From Cronobacter malonaticus LMG 23826 (GTDB lineage Bacteria; Pseudomonadota; Gammaproteobacteria; Enterobacterales; Enterobacteriaceae): 64,000 bases of DNA. The position numbers were made by a program, and so were the translations under genes. The stretch is from contig NZ_CP013940.1 of assembly GCF_001277215.2 (NCBI RefSeq), forward strand, positions 1,736,001-1,800,000, read 5' to 3'. The notes under the pieces are model-generated. The model searched no databases. It worked only from the letters and a program-made list of their open reading frames with translations, and was not told the DNA's origin. This document shows positions 38,610-48,266 of the stretch, piece by piece; position 1 is the stretch's first letter; each line of letters begins with the position of its first letter.

Positions 38610-40001
38610 ATGAGTGACTCTTCCGCTGCGGCACGTTCCACAAGCGGGTTGATTACCGACTGGCGGCCTGAAGATACCCAGTTCTGGCAGCGTACCGGCC
38701 AGCACACCGCCCGTCGTAATCTGTGGATCTCCGTGCCTTGTCTGCTGCTTGCGTTCTGCGTCTGGATGTTGTTCAGCGCAGTGGCGGTCAATCTGAATAA
38801 GGTGGGCTTCCGTTTTACCACCGATCAACTGTTTATGCTGACCGCGCTGCCGTCGGTTTCCGGCGCGCTGCTGCGCGTGCCATACTCCTTTATGGTGCCG
38901 ATTTGCGGCGGCCGTCGCTGGACGGCGTTCAGCACCGGCATTTTGATTATTCCGTGCGTGTGGCTGGGTTTCGCGGTGCAGGATCCTTCCACGTCCTTCG
39001 GCACGTTTATCATCATCTCCCTGCTGTGCGGCTTTGCCGGGGCGAACTTCGCCTCCAGCATGGCGAACATCAGCTTTTTCTTCCCGAAACAGAAACAGGG
39101 CGGGGCGCTCGGCATTAACGGCGGCCTCGGCAACCTGGGCGTCAGCGTGATGCAGCTGGTCGCGCCACTTGCGATTTCGCTCTCCATCTTTGCCGCGTTC
39201 GGCAGCGAAGGCGTGGCGCAGGATGACGGCACGCGCCTTTATCTGGAAAACGCGGCATGGGTGTGGGTGCCGTTCCTCGCCGTGTTTACGCTGGCGGCCT
39301 GGTTTGGCATGAACGATCTGGCGACCTCGAAAGCGTCTTTCCGTGAGCAACTGCCGGTGCTCAAACGCGGCCACCTGTGGGTGATGAGCCTGCTCTATCT
39401 CGCGACCTTCGGCTCGTTCATCGGCTTCTCGGCGGGCTTTGCGATGCTCTCAAAAACGCAGTTCCCACAGGTGAACGTGATGCATTTCGCCTTCTTCGGG
39501 CCGCTGCTCGGCGCGCTGGCGCGCTCGGCGGGCGGGGCGATTTCCGACCGTCTGGGCGGTACGCGCGTGACGCTGGTGAACTTCATTCTGATGGCGATAT
39601 TCAGCGCGCTGCTGTTTGTGACGCTGCCGTCAGGCGGCGTCGGCGGGAATTTCGCGGCGTTCTTCGGCGTGTTCCTGGCGCTATTCCTGACCGCCGGGCT
39701 GGGTAGCGGCTCGACGTTCCAGATGATTTCGGTGATTTTCCGCAAGCTGACGATGGATCGCGTGAAAGCGGCGGGCGGCAGCGATGAGCAGGCGATGCGT
39801 GAAGCGGCGACGGACACCGCTGCGGCGCTCGGGTTTATCTCCGCGATTGGCGCCATCGGCGGGTTCTTTATCCCGAAAGCCTTTGGTACGTCGCTGGCGC
39901 TGACCGGCTCACCGGCAGGCGCGATGAAAGTTTTCCTGGTGTTTTATATTGCTTGCGTGGTGCTGACCTGGGCTGTGTATGGCCGTAAAGCAGCACGCTA
40001 A
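38610..40001 (+). CDS. narK: Nitrate/nitrite antiporter NarK
   Basis: A 463-residue MFS transporter, equal in length to E. coli NarK. It imports nitrate and exports nitrite during nitrate respiration. Twelve membrane segments are visible; the two nitrate-signature glycine-rich stretches are GGALGINGGLGNLGVSVMQ and AATDTAAALGFISAIGAIGG, and substrate-binding Arg residues lie in GALLRVPYSFM and AFFGPLLGALARSAGG. The frame opens at 38595, but ATG 38610 gives the family N-terminus. Anaerobic, nitrate-dependent expression is predicted from the FNR and NarL sites upstream. Confidence 0.97.
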   Translation: MSDSSAAARSTSGLITDWRPEDTQFWQRTGQHTARRNLWISVPCLLLAFCVWMLFSAVAVNLNKVGFRFTTDQLFMLTALPSVSGALLRVPYSFMVPICGGRRWTAFSTGILIIPCVWLGFAVQDPSTSFGTFIIISLLCGFAGANFASSMANISFFFPKQKQGGALGINGGLGNLGVSVMQLVAPLAISLSIFAAFGSEGVAQDDGTRLYLENAAWVWVPFLAVFTLAAWFGMNDLATSKASFREQLPVLKRGHLWVMSLLYLATFGSFIGFSAGFAMLSKTQFPQVNVMHFAFFGPLLGALARSAGGAISDRLGGTRVTLVNFILMAIFSALLFVTLPSGGVGGNFAAFFGVFLALFLTAGLGSGSTFQMISVIFRKLTMDRVKAAGGSDEQAMREAATDTAAALGFISAIGAIGGFFIPKAFGTSLALTGSPAGAMKVFLVFYIACVVLTWAVYGRKAAR

Positions 40002-40026
40002 CCCGTTAACTTTTTGGTTATCCTTT

Positions 40027-40050
40027 GCGCGGCCTGGCCGCGCTTTTTTT
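40027..40050 (+). terminator. Rho-independent terminator after narK
   Basis: A GCGCGG/CCGCGC stem (40027-40032 with 40038-40043) with a short loop precedes seven T's, just past the narK stop. Confidence 0.9.
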
Positions 40051-40309
40051 ATGTTCGAATTAGTTACAACATACTTTTTATTCGCGCTGGCGTTTCAGCG
40101 CGGGCGGCTGGCAGGAAAACGGCAAATAAGCGTGGCGGGGAGCACCGTCACTTTCAGACTACCCCTTAATACCCGACGGTTAACCGAAAGCGATTAAAAA
40201 CACGCCGTTTTTATAAAAAACATAATATATCCAAGAGGTTGTTTAATCTCACCAGATTACCCTTTGGGGGTACTGGCGTTCTGGCGCGCATTTTCTAAGC
40301 CAGACCGTG

Positions 40310-40323
40310 TTGATCGCCGTCAA
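40310..40323 (+). promoter_or_regulatory. FNR box of narGHJI
   Basis: TTGATCGCCGTCAA differs from TTGAT-N4-ATCAA at one base. It lies about 95 bp before narG in the 416-bp narK-narG gap. A heptamer-like inverted pair (TACCCTT/GGGGGTA, 40258-40272) upstream may be a NarL site but its spacing is not the standard one. I see no gene in the rest of the gap. Confidence 0.8.
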
Positions 40324-40417
40324 TTCTGTACCTTAAGCCGCGCGTTACCGTCCCGCACATTGAGCCAATGTCGATTTGACCAGAGAGCCAACAGGCTCCA
40401 CACAGGAGAACACCCCG

Positions 40418-43400
40418 ATGAGTAAATTCCTGGACAGGTTCCGCTATTTCAAGCAGAAAGGCGAAACCTTTGCCGATGGGCATGGACAACTTCTGGATAC
40501 GAACCGGGACTGGGAAGAGGGTTACCGTCAGCGCTGGCAGCATGACAAAATTGTCCGCTCCACTCACGGCGTTAACTGCACCGGTTCCTGCAGCTGGAAG
40601 ATTTACGTCAAAAACGGTCTGGTTACCTGGGAAACCCAGCAGACCGACTACCCACGCACCCGCCCCGATATGCCGAACCACGAGCCGCGCGGCTGCCCGC
40701 GTGGGGCCAGCTACTCCTGGTATCTCTACAGCGCCAACCGTCTGAAATATCCGCTGATGCGTAAACGCCTGATCAAACTGTGGCGCGAAGCGAAAGCGCA
40801 GCACAGCGATCCGGTGAACGCCTGGGCGTCCATCATGGAAGACAGCGAAAAAGCGAAAAGCTACAAACAGGCGCGCGGACGCGGCGGTTTTGTGCGCTCT
40901 TCCTGGCAGGAGGTGAATGAGCTTATCGCCGCCGCCAACGTCTGGACCGCCAAAACCTTTGGCCCCGACCGTATCGCGGGCTTCTCGCCGATCCCGGCGA
41001 TGTCGATGGTCTCTTACGCCTCCGGCGCGCGTTACCTGTCGCTTATCGGCGGGACGTGCCTGAGCTTCTATGACTGGTATTGCGACTTGCCGCCCGCCTC
41101 GCCGATGACCTGGGGCGAACAGACGGACGTGCCGGAATCCGCCGACTGGTATAACTCCAGCTACATTATCGCCTGGGGTTCAAACGTTCCACAGACCCGT
41201 ACCCCGGACGCCCACTTCTTTACCGAAGTGCGCTACAAAGGCACCAAAACCGTCGCCGTGACGCCGGACTACGCCGAAATCGCCAAACTGTGCGACCTGT
41301 GGCTCGCGCCCAAACAGGGCACCGACAGCGCGATGGCGCTGGCGATGGGGCACGTCATGCTGCGTGAATTCCACCTCGACAAACCGAGCCAGTATTTCAC
41401 CGATTACGTGCGCCGCTACACCGACATGCCGATGCTGGTGATGCTCGAAGCGCGCGACGGCTTCTACGCCGCAGGCCGTATGCTGCGCGCCTCGGATCTG
41501 GTCGATAATCTGGGCCAGGAAAATAACCCGGAATGGAAAACCGTCGCGTTTGATAACCGTAATGGCGATATGGTCGCGCCGAACGGCTCTATCGGTTTCC
41601 GCTGGGGAGAAAAAGGCAAATGGAACCTGGAACAGCGCGATGGCACGACCGGTGAAGAGACCGAACTGCGCCTCTCGATGCTGGGCCATCACGACGAGGT
41701 GGCAGAAGTTGGCTTCCCGTATTTTGGCGGCGAAAGCAGCGAACATTTCCAGAGCGTGAAGCTTGAAAACATCCTGCTGCATAAACTGCCGGTGAAACGC
41801 CTGCAGCTTGCCGACGGCTCCAGCGCGCTGGTGGCGACGGTCTATGACTTAACGCTTGCCAACTACGGTCTGGATCGCGGTCTTGGCGATGGTAACTGCG
41901 CGGCGAGCTACGACGACGTGAAAGCCTATACCCCGGCCTGGGCCGAACAGGTGACCGGCGTGCCGCGTGCGCAGATTATTCGTACCGCGCGCGAATTTGC
42001 CGATAACGCCGATAAGACTCACGGCCGCTCAATGATCATCGTCGGCGCCGGTATGAACCACTGGTATCACATGGATATGAACTACCGTGGGCTTATCAAT
42101 ATGCTGGTGTTCTGCGGCTGCGTCGGTCAGAGCGGCGGCGGCTGGGCGCACTATGTGGGCCAGGAGAAACTGCGTCCGCAAACCGGCTGGACGCCGCTGG
42201 CGTTCGCGCTGGACTGGAACCGTCCGCCGCGCCATATGAACAGCACGTCGTTCTTCTATAACCACTCCAGCCAGTGGCGATACGAATCCCTGACGACCGA
42301 CGATCTGTTGTCGCCGCTCGCGGATAAGTCGCGCTACAGCGGCCATCTGATTGACTTTAACGTGCGCGCCGAGCGTATGGGCTGGCTGCCGTCCGCGCCG
42401 CAGCTTGGAACCAACCCGCTGCGCATCAAAGCCGCGGCGGACGCCGCCGGCATGAGCCCGGTGGATTACACCGTGAACGCGCTGAAATCGGGCGACATTC
42501 GCTTTGCGGCCGAAGAGCCGGAAAACGGCAAAAACCACCCGCGCAACCTGTTCGTCTGGCGCTCCAACCTGCTGGGTTCTTCCGGTAAAGGGCATGAGTA
42601 CATGCTCAAATACCTGCTCGGCACCGAGAACGGCATTCAGGGCAAAGATCTGGGCCAGCAGGGCGGCGTGAAGCCGGAAGAGATCGAATGGCAGGACAAC
42701 GGCCTCGACGGCAAACTGGATCTGGTGGTCACGCTCGATTTCCGTCTCTCCAGCACCTGTCTCTACTCCGATATCGTGCTGCCGACCGCCACCTGGTATG
42801 AGAAAGACGATATGAATACCTCGGATATGCATCCGTTTATTCATCCGCTTTCCGCCGCGGTGGACCCGGCCTGGGAATCCAAAAGCGACTGGGAGATTTA
42901 CAAAGGCATCGCGAAGAAATTCTCCGAGCTGTGCGTCGGCCATCTTGGCGTAGAGACAGACGTAGTGACGCTGCCCATTCAGCATGACTCCGCCGCCGAA
43001 CTGGCGCAGCCGCTCGATGTGAAAGACTGGAAAAAAGGTGAGTGTGACCTGATCCCCGGCAAAACTGCGCCGCACATCATCGCCGTACAGCGCGACTACC
43101 CGGCGACCTACGAGCGCTTCACCTCCATCGGCCCGCTGCTGGAGACCATCGGCAACGGCGGCAAGGGCATCGCCTGGAATACCCAGAGCGAAATGGATCT
43201 GCTGCGCAAGCTTAACTACACCAAGCAGGACGGCCCGGCCAAAGGCCAGCCGATGCTGAACACCGCGATTGACGCCGCCGAGATGATCTTAACGCTCGCG
43301 CCGGAAACTAACGGCCAGGTGGCGGTAAAAGCCTGGGCGGCGCTGAGTGAGTTCACCGGCCGCGACCATACGCATCTCGCGCTGAACAAAGAAGACGAGA

Positions 43401-44164
43401 AGATTCGCTTCCGCGATATTCAGGCGCAGCCGCGCAAAATTATCTCCAGCCCCACGTGGTCCGGGCTTGAAGATGAGCACGTTTCGTACAACGCCGGTTA
43501 TACCAACGTTCACGAGCTGATCCCGTGGCGCACGCTCTCTGGTCGTCAGCAGCTCTATCAGGATCACCCGTGGATGCGCGACTTCGGCGAGAGCCTGCTG
43601 GTGTATCGCCCGCCGATCGATACCCGTTCGGTAAAAGCCGTGATGGGGCAGAAATCCAACGGCAACCCGGAGAAGGCGCTGAACTTCCTGACGCCACACC
43701 AGAAATGGGGCATTCACTCCACCTACAGCGACAATCTGCTGATGCTGACGCTGTCGCGCGGCGGCCCGATTGTCTGGATGAGCGAGGACGACGCGAAAGA
43801 TCTCGGCATTGCGGATAACGACTGGATTGAAGTGTTTAACGCCAACGGCGCGCTGACCGCCCGTGCGGTGGTGAGCCAGCGTGTGCCTGCCGGGATGACC
43901 ATGATGTACCACGCGCAGGAGCGCATCGTGAATATTCCGGGCTCGGAAATCACCGGCCAGCGCGGCGGTATTCATAACTCGGTGACCCGCATCAGCCCGA
44001 AACCGACGCACATGATTGGCGGCTATGCGCAACTGGCCTACGGCTTTAACTACTACGGCACCGTCGGCTCTAACCGCGACGAGTTTGTGGTGGTACGTAA
44101 GATGAAGAACATTGACTGGTTGGACGGCGAAGGCAACGACCAGAAACAGGAGAGCGTAAAATGA
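40418..44164 (+). CDS. narG: Respiratory nitrate reductase alpha subunit
   Basis: A 1248-residue Mo-bis-MGD subunit (E. coli 1247). It reduces nitrate to nitrite at the cytoplasmic face of the inner membrane with quinol electrons passed through NarI and NarH. The N-terminal FS0 [4Fe-4S] site uses a His and Cys residues in THGVNCTGSCSWKIYVKNG and EPRGCPRGASYSW, and the Mo-liganding Asp lies in the ISYDWYCDLPPASP-like segment (CLSFYDWYCDLPPASPMTWG). It starts at ATG 40418 with AGGAG nine bases upstream; the open frame begins earlier. It overlaps narH by ATGA. Confidence 0.99.
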   Translation: MSKFLDRFRYFKQKGETFADGHGQLLDTNRDWEEGYRQRWQHDKIVRSTHGVNCTGSCSWKIYVKNGLVTWETQQTDYPRTRPDMPNHEPRGCPRGASYSWYLYSANRLKYPLMRKRLIKLWREAKAQHSDPVNAWASIMEDSEKAKSYKQARGRGGFVRSSWQEVNELIAAANVWTAKTFGPDRIAGFSPIPAMSMVSYASGARYLSLIGGTCLSFYDWYCDLPPASPMTWGEQTDVPESADWYNSSYIIAWGSNVPQTRTPDAHFFTEVRYKGTKTVAVTPDYAEIAKLCDLWLAPKQGTDSAMALAMGHVMLREFHLDKPSQYFTDYVRRYTDMPMLVMLEARDGFYAAGRMLRASDLVDNLGQENNPEWKTVAFDNRNGDMVAPNGSIGFRWGEKGKWNLEQRDGTTGEETELRLSMLGHHDEVAEVGFPYFGGESSEHFQSVKLENILLHKLPVKRLQLADGSSALVATVYDLTLANYGLDRGLGDGNCAASYDDVKAYTPAWAEQVTGVPRAQIIRTAREFADNADKTHGRSMIIVGAGMNHWYHMDMNYRGLINMLVFCGCVGQSGGGWAHYVGQEKLRPQTGWTPLAFALDWNRPPRHMNSTSFFYNHSSQWRYESLTTDDLLSPLADKSRYSGHLIDFNVRAERMGWLPSAPQLGTNPLRIKAAADAAGMSPVDYTVNALKSGDIRFAAEEPENGKNHPRNLFVWRSNLLGSSGKGHEYMLKYLLGTENGIQGKDLGQQGGVKPEEIEWQDNGLDGKLDLVVTLDFRLSSTCLYSDIVLPTATWYEKDDMNTSDMHPFIHPLSAAVDPAWESKSDWEIYKGIAKKFSELCVGHLGVETDVVTLPIQHDSAAELAQPLDVKDWKKGECDLIPGKTAPHIIAVQRDYPATYERFTSIGPLLETIGNGGKGIAWNTQSEMDLLRKLNYTKQDGPAKGQPMLNTAIDAAEMILTLAPETNGQVAVKAWAALSEFTGRDHTHLALNKEDEKIRFRDIQAQPRKIISSPTWSGLEDEHVSYNAGYTNVHELIPWRTLSGRQQLYQDHPWMRDFGESLLVYRPPIDTRSVKAVMGQKSNGNPEKALNFLTPHQKWGIHSTYSDNLLMLTLSRGGPIVWMSEDDAKDLGIADNDWIEVFNANGALTARAVVSQRVPAGMTMMYHAQERIVNIPGSEITGQRGGIHNSVTRISPKPTHMIGGYAQLAYGFNYYGTVGSNRDEFVVVRKMKNIDWLDGEGNDQKQESVK

Positions 44165-45696
44165 AAATTCGTTCACAAGTCGGCATGGTGCTGAACCTTG
44201 ATAAGTGCATCGGCTGCCACACCTGTTCGGTGACCTGTAAAAACGTCTGGACCAGCCGCGAAGGGATGGAATACGCCTGGTTCAACAACGTCGAAAGCAA
44301 GCCGGGCGTCGGCTTCCCGAACGACTGGGAAAACCAGGAGAAGTGGAAGGGCGGCTGGGTGCGCAAAATCAACGGCAAACTGCAACCGCGCATGGGCGGC
44401 CGTGGGATGCTGCTCGGTAAAATTTTCGCTAACCCGCATCTGCCGGGCATCGACGATTACTACGAGCCGTTCGACTACGACTACCAGCATCTGCATAACG
44501 CGCCGGAAGGTAAACACCAGCCGATTGCCCGCCCACGCTCGAAAATTACCGGCCAGCGGATGAACAAAATCGAAGCCGGTCCGAACTGGGAGGAGATCCT
44601 GGGCGGCGAGTTCGAGAAACGTTCGCAGGACAAGAACTTCGAAAACATGCAGAAGGCAATGTACGGCCAGTTCGAAAACACTTTCATGATGTATCTGCCG
44701 CGCCTGTGCGAGCACTGCCTGAACCCGGCGTGTGTGGCGACCTGCCCGAGCGGCGCGATTTACAAGCGCGAAGAAGACGGCATCGTGCTGATTGACCAGG
44801 ACAAATGCCGCGGCTGGCGTATGTGCATCACCGGCTGTCCGTACAAAAAAATCTACTTCAACTGGAAGAGCGGGAAATCTGAGAAGTGTATCTTCTGCTA
44901 TCCACGTATTGAAGCAGGGATGCCGACGGTCTGCTCTGAAACCTGCGTGGGCCGCATCCGTTACCTCGGCGTGCTGCTGTATGACGCAGATGCTATCGAG
45001 CAGGCGGCGAGCACCGAGCATGAAACCGATCTCTATCAGCGCCAACTGGACGTATTCCTCGACCCGAACGATCCGGCGGTCATTGAGCAGGCGCTGAAAG
45101 ATGGCGTGCCGCAAAGCGTGATTGACGCGGCGCAGCAGTCGCCGGTGTGGAAACTGGCGATGGACTGGAAGCTGGCGCTGCCGCTGCACCCGGAATACCG
45201 CACGCTGCCGATGGTCTGGTACGTGCCGCCGCTGTCGCCGATTCAGTCCGCCGCCGACGCGGGCGAGCTTGGCCGCAACGGCATTCTGCCGGATGTCGAC
45301 AGCCTGCGTATTCCGGTGCAGTACCTGGCGAACCTGCTGACCGCGGGCGATACCGCCCCGGTGCTGCTGGCGCTGAAACGTATGCTTGCGATGCGTCACT
45401 ACAAACGTGCTGAAACCGTTGACGGCGTGAACGATACCCGCGCGCTGGAAGAGGTGGGCCTGACCGAAGCGCAGGCGCAGGAGATGTACCGTTACCTGGC
45501 TATCGCGAACTACGAAGACCGCTTCGTGGTGCCGTCGAGCCACCGTGAACTGGCGCACGACGCGTTCCCGGAACGTAACGGCTGCGGCTTTAGCTTTGGC
45601 GACGGTTGCCACGGTTCGGACAGCAAATTCAACCTGTTCAACAGCCGCCGCATCGACGCCATCGACGTGACGGTGAAAACGGAGCCGCGCCAATGA
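44161..45696 (+). CDS. narH: Respiratory nitrate reductase beta subunit
   Basis: A 511-residue iron-sulfur subunit (E. coli 512). Four cysteine groups bind three [4Fe-4S] clusters and one [3Fe-4S]: LDKCIGCHTCSVTCKNVW, LCEHCLNPACVATCPSGA, DKCRGWRMCITGCPYKK (Trp replaces a Cys, giving the 3Fe cluster) and CIFCYPRIEAGMPTVCSETC. It relays electrons from NarI haems to NarG. Its start overlaps narG and its stop overlaps narJ, so the operon is translationally coupled throughout. Confidence 0.99.
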   Translation: MKIRSQVGMVLNLDKCIGCHTCSVTCKNVWTSREGMEYAWFNNVESKPGVGFPNDWENQEKWKGGWVRKINGKLQPRMGGRGMLLGKIFANPHLPGIDDYYEPFDYDYQHLHNAPEGKHQPIARPRSKITGQRMNKIEAGPNWEEILGGEFEKRSQDKNFENMQKAMYGQFENTFMMYLPRLCEHCLNPACVATCPSGAIYKREEDGIVLIDQDKCRGWRMCITGCPYKKIYFNWKSGKSEKCIFCYPRIEAGMPTVCSETCVGRIRYLGVLLYDADAIEQAASTEHETDLYQRQLDVFLDPNDPAVIEQALKDGVPQSVIDAAQQSPVWKLAMDWKLALPLHPEYRTLPMVWYVPPLSPIQSAADAGELGRNGILPDVDSLRIPVQYLANLLTAGDTAPVLLALKRMLAMRHYKRAETVDGVNDTRALEEVGLTEAQAQEMYRYLAIANYEDRFVVPSSHRELAHDAFPERNGCGFSFGDGCHGSDSKFNLFNSRRIDAIDVTVKTEPRQ

Positions 45697-46403
45697 CCGA
45701 ACTGCTGATTATCTCCCGCCTGCTGGAGTACCCGGATGCTGCCCTGTGGCAGCATCAGCAGGAGCTGTTCGACGCGCTGACCGATACGCAACATCTGTCG
45801 CTGCAAAACGCCCATCATCTGGGCGTCTTTATCCGCGATCTGTTACAGGAAGATTTGCTGGATGCGCAGGCGGCTTACGGCGAGCTGTTCGACCGCGGCC
45901 GCGCCATGTCGCTGCTGCTGTTCGAGCATGTCCATGGCGAATCGCGCGATCGCGGCCAGGCGATGGTGGATCTGCTGGCGCAGTATGAACGCGCGGGTCT
46001 TATGCTGGACAGCCGTGAGCTGCCGGACCATCTGCCGCTCTATCTGGAATACCTGGCGCAGCTTCCGGCGCAGGACGCCATTAACGGCTTGCGGGATATC
46101 GCGCCGATCCTGGCGCTGCTCGGCGCGCGTCTTCAGCAGCGCGAAAGCCGCTACGCGGTGCTGTTTGATCTGCTGATTGCGCTTTCTGACACGCAGGTGG
46201 ATACCCACAACGTGCGCGAGAAAATCGCCGATGAGGCGCGCGACGACACGCCGCAGGCGCTGGACGCCGTCTGGGAAGAAGAACAGGTGAAATTTTTCGC
46301 CGACCAGGGCTGTGGCGAGTCTGACATCGCCGCGCACCAGCGCCGCTTCGCCGGAGCGGTCGCTCCGCAATATCTGAATATCTCTGCCGGAGGACAGCAA
46401 TAA
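45693..46403 (+). CDS. narJ: Nitrate reductase molybdenum cofactor assembly chaperone
   Basis: A 236-residue all-helical chaperone, equal in length to E. coli NarJ. It binds the NarG N-terminus and allows cofactor and FS0 insertion before membrane docking; it is not part of the final complex. Typical blocks are [20 protein letters not shown] and [23 protein letters not shown] (its first 20 residues are the family hallmark). ATG 45693 overlaps the narH stop; the frame opens further upstream inside narH. Confidence 0.98.
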   Translation: MTELLIISRLLEYPDAALWQHQQELFDALTDTQHLSLQNAHHLGVFIRDLLQEDLLDAQAAYGELFDRGRAMSLLLFEHVHGESRDRGQAMVDLLAQYERAGLMLDSRELPDHLPLYLEYLAQLPAQDAINGLRDIAPILALLGARLQQRESRYAVLFDLLIALSDTQVDTHNVREKIADEARDDTPQALDAVWEEEQVKFFADQGCGESDIAAHQRRFAGAVAPQYLNISAGGQQ

Positions 46404-47080
46404 TGCACTTCCTGAATATGTTCTTCTTTAGTATCTACCCGTACATTGCCGGTACGGTATTTCTGGTGGGCAGCTGGCTGCGTTACGACTACGGGCAATA
46501 CACCTGGCGCGCCGCCTCCAGCCAGATGCTGGATCGCAAAGGGATGAACATGGCCTCGAACCTGTTTCATTTCGGTATTCTCGGGATTTTCTTCGGCCAC
46601 CTGTTCGGGATGCTGACCCCGCACTGGATGTACGAATCGTTCCTGCCGATTGCCGTGAAACAGCAACTGGCGATGATCGCAGGCGGGATCTTCGGCGCGA
46701 TGACGCTCGTTGGCGGCCTGCTGCTGCTCAAGCGTCGCCTGTTCAGCCCGCGCGTGCGCGCGACCTCCACCGGCGCCGATATTCTCATCCTGGCGCTGCT
46801 GCTGACGCAGTGTACGCTCGGCCTTATCACCATTCCGTTCTCCGCGCAGCATATGGACGGCAGCGAGATGATGAAGCTGGTGGGCTGGGCGCAGAGCGTG
46901 GTGACGTTCCGTAGCGGCGCGGCTGAACATCTGGACGGTGTGGCGTTTATCTACCGCGTGCATCTGGTGCTCGGTATGACGCTGTTCCTGGTATTCCCGT
47001 TCACGCGTCTGGTGCATGTCTGGAGCGCGCCGGTGGAATATCTGACCCGCAAATACCAGGTGGTACGCGCGCGTCGCTAA
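46403..47080 (+). CDS. narI: Respiratory nitrate reductase gamma subunit (cytochrome b)
   Basis: A 225-residue membrane protein with five segments and two b haems. Haem-ligand His residues lie in [19 protein letters not shown] and in the C-terminal pair of helices ([24 protein letters not shown]). It oxidises quinol on the periplasmic side and passes electrons to NarH. ATG overlaps the narJ stop by one base (TAATG). Confidence 0.98.
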   Translation: MHFLNMFFFSIYPYIAGTVFLVGSWLRYDYGQYTWRAASSQMLDRKGMNMASNLFHFGILGIFFGHLFGMLTPHWMYESFLPIAVKQQLAMIAGGIFGAMTLVGGLLLLKRRLFSPRVRATSTGADILILALLLTQCTLGLITIPFSAQHMDGSEMMKLVGWAQSVVTFRSGAAEHLDGVAFIYRVHLVLGMTLFLVFPFTRLVHVWSAPVEYLTRKYQVVRARR

Positions 47081-47100
47081 GGTTGTTGATACGCAACGCT

Positions 47101-47135
47101 AAACGCCAGTCCCGTCGGGCCTGGCGTTTTTTTTT
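47101..47135 (+). terminator. Rho-independent terminator of narGHJI
   Basis: AAACGCCAG/CTGGCGTTT (47101-47109 with 47121-47129), with an inner CCCG/CGGG, is followed by a long T-run about 20 bp past narI. Confidence 0.93.
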
Positions 47136-47227
47136 ACGGCTTTACAGGCCGTTACGGCGTTACCCGCTTCTCTTTCTTTCCCTGATTTCACCGGGCTAAA
47201 AAACGCTTTTAACAGTGATGCCCATTA

Positions 47228-48172
47228 TCAGGCCAGTGGCTCCTCTTCGTGCAGGGCTGTCTGAACCGACCGCGCAGTTCTGCTCCGGCGGCGAAATTCG
47301 CCAGGCGGCATGCCCGCGTGTTTAGTGAAGGCGACGCTGAACGCGCTCGCTGACTGGTAGCCTGTTCGCAACGCAATCTGTTCGATTTTATCCTGGCCAC
47401 TCATCAGGGCTTTTCTGGCAAGCGACATGCGCCAGAAAAGCAGGTATTGCATGGGCGACATGCCGACGGTCTCGCTGAAGGTGGCGAAAAAAGAGGATCG
47501 GGACATCGCACACTCACGGGCGAGGTGCTCGATTTGCCAGTCCGCGCCGGGCTTTTCATGGATGAGATGCAGGGCGGTAGCGATCTTTTCGTGTTGTAAC
47601 CCGCGCAGAATACCTGCCGTTTTCGCGAGCTCCGGATCGCTTCGCAACGACTCCACCAGCAACAGTTGCAAAAGATGCGTCATGACCACCTCACGCCCTG
47701 GCCGCCGTGTCCGGCTTTCATCCAGCAGGAGTTCAAAGAGCGTGACGAAACGGCGTTGTCCTTTAATCAGGATCTCATTTGGCAGTAACGCGACGATAAG
47801 CGCTTTATCCGGCGTGTCGAATTCACAGTGACCCACATTCATCAGCAGTTCAGCCGGCCCCGCTGTTGCGCCAATTCTTACGTGCCCGTCGCCGAGGAGG
47901 GTTGGCATTGAGATATCTGCGGGCGGCGCGGCGCCCGCGCTGGTGGTCTCAAAGGTATACGTGGCAGGGATCAGTATGAAATCACCGGCTACCAGCAGTC
48001 TGGGCGCTTTACCGTTAATGCTCATCAGACATTCGCCCTGCAACACGGCGCAGTAAAACGCCTCGCCGGCAGACTCGCGGAGAATACGCCACTGACCTGC
48101 GCCTTCAACGAGTTTTGCACGCGTTGGCCTGGGGTTAAGCAAAGCAACAATATCGGTTAACGGATCGGACAC
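47228..48172 (-). CDS. AraC-family transcriptional regulator
   Basis: A 314-residue protein with an N-terminal cupin-type sensor (about 20-180) resembling the AraC_binding/Cupin_6 group and a C-terminal double HTH (about 205-300: IEHLARECAMSRSSFFATFS and IALRTGYQSASAFSVAFTKH). Such regulators often control an adjacent divergent oxidoreductase in response to small hydrophobic or aldehyde compounds. The SDR gene starts 94 bp away on the opposite strand and is the probable target. A TATAAT on its strand at 48204-48209 is a possible -10. It is absent from the E. coli K-12 narI-tyrV interval. Confidence 0.88.
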   Translation of the reverse strand: MSDPLTDIVALLNPRPTRAKLVEGAGQWRILRESAGEAFYCAVLQGECLMSINGKAPRLLVAGDFILIPATYTFETTSAGAAPPADISMPTLLGDGHVRIGATAGPAELLMNVGHCEFDTPDKALIVALLPNEILIKGQRRFVTLFELLLDESRTRRPGREVVMTHLLQLLLVESLRSDPELAKTAGILRGLQHEKIATALHLIHEKPGADWQIEHLARECAMSRSSFFATFSETVGMSPMQYLLFWRMSLARKALMSGQDKIEQIALRTGYQSASAFSVAFTKHAGMPPGEFRRRSRTARSVQTALHEEEPLA

Positions 48173-48266
48173 TGGACGCTCTCTAAAGTTAAGCGGATTT
48201 TTGATTATATATTGTCCAGCTGACGGCGGCTATGATTGCCGCTCTTGCCAACAGAGAGGATGAACC

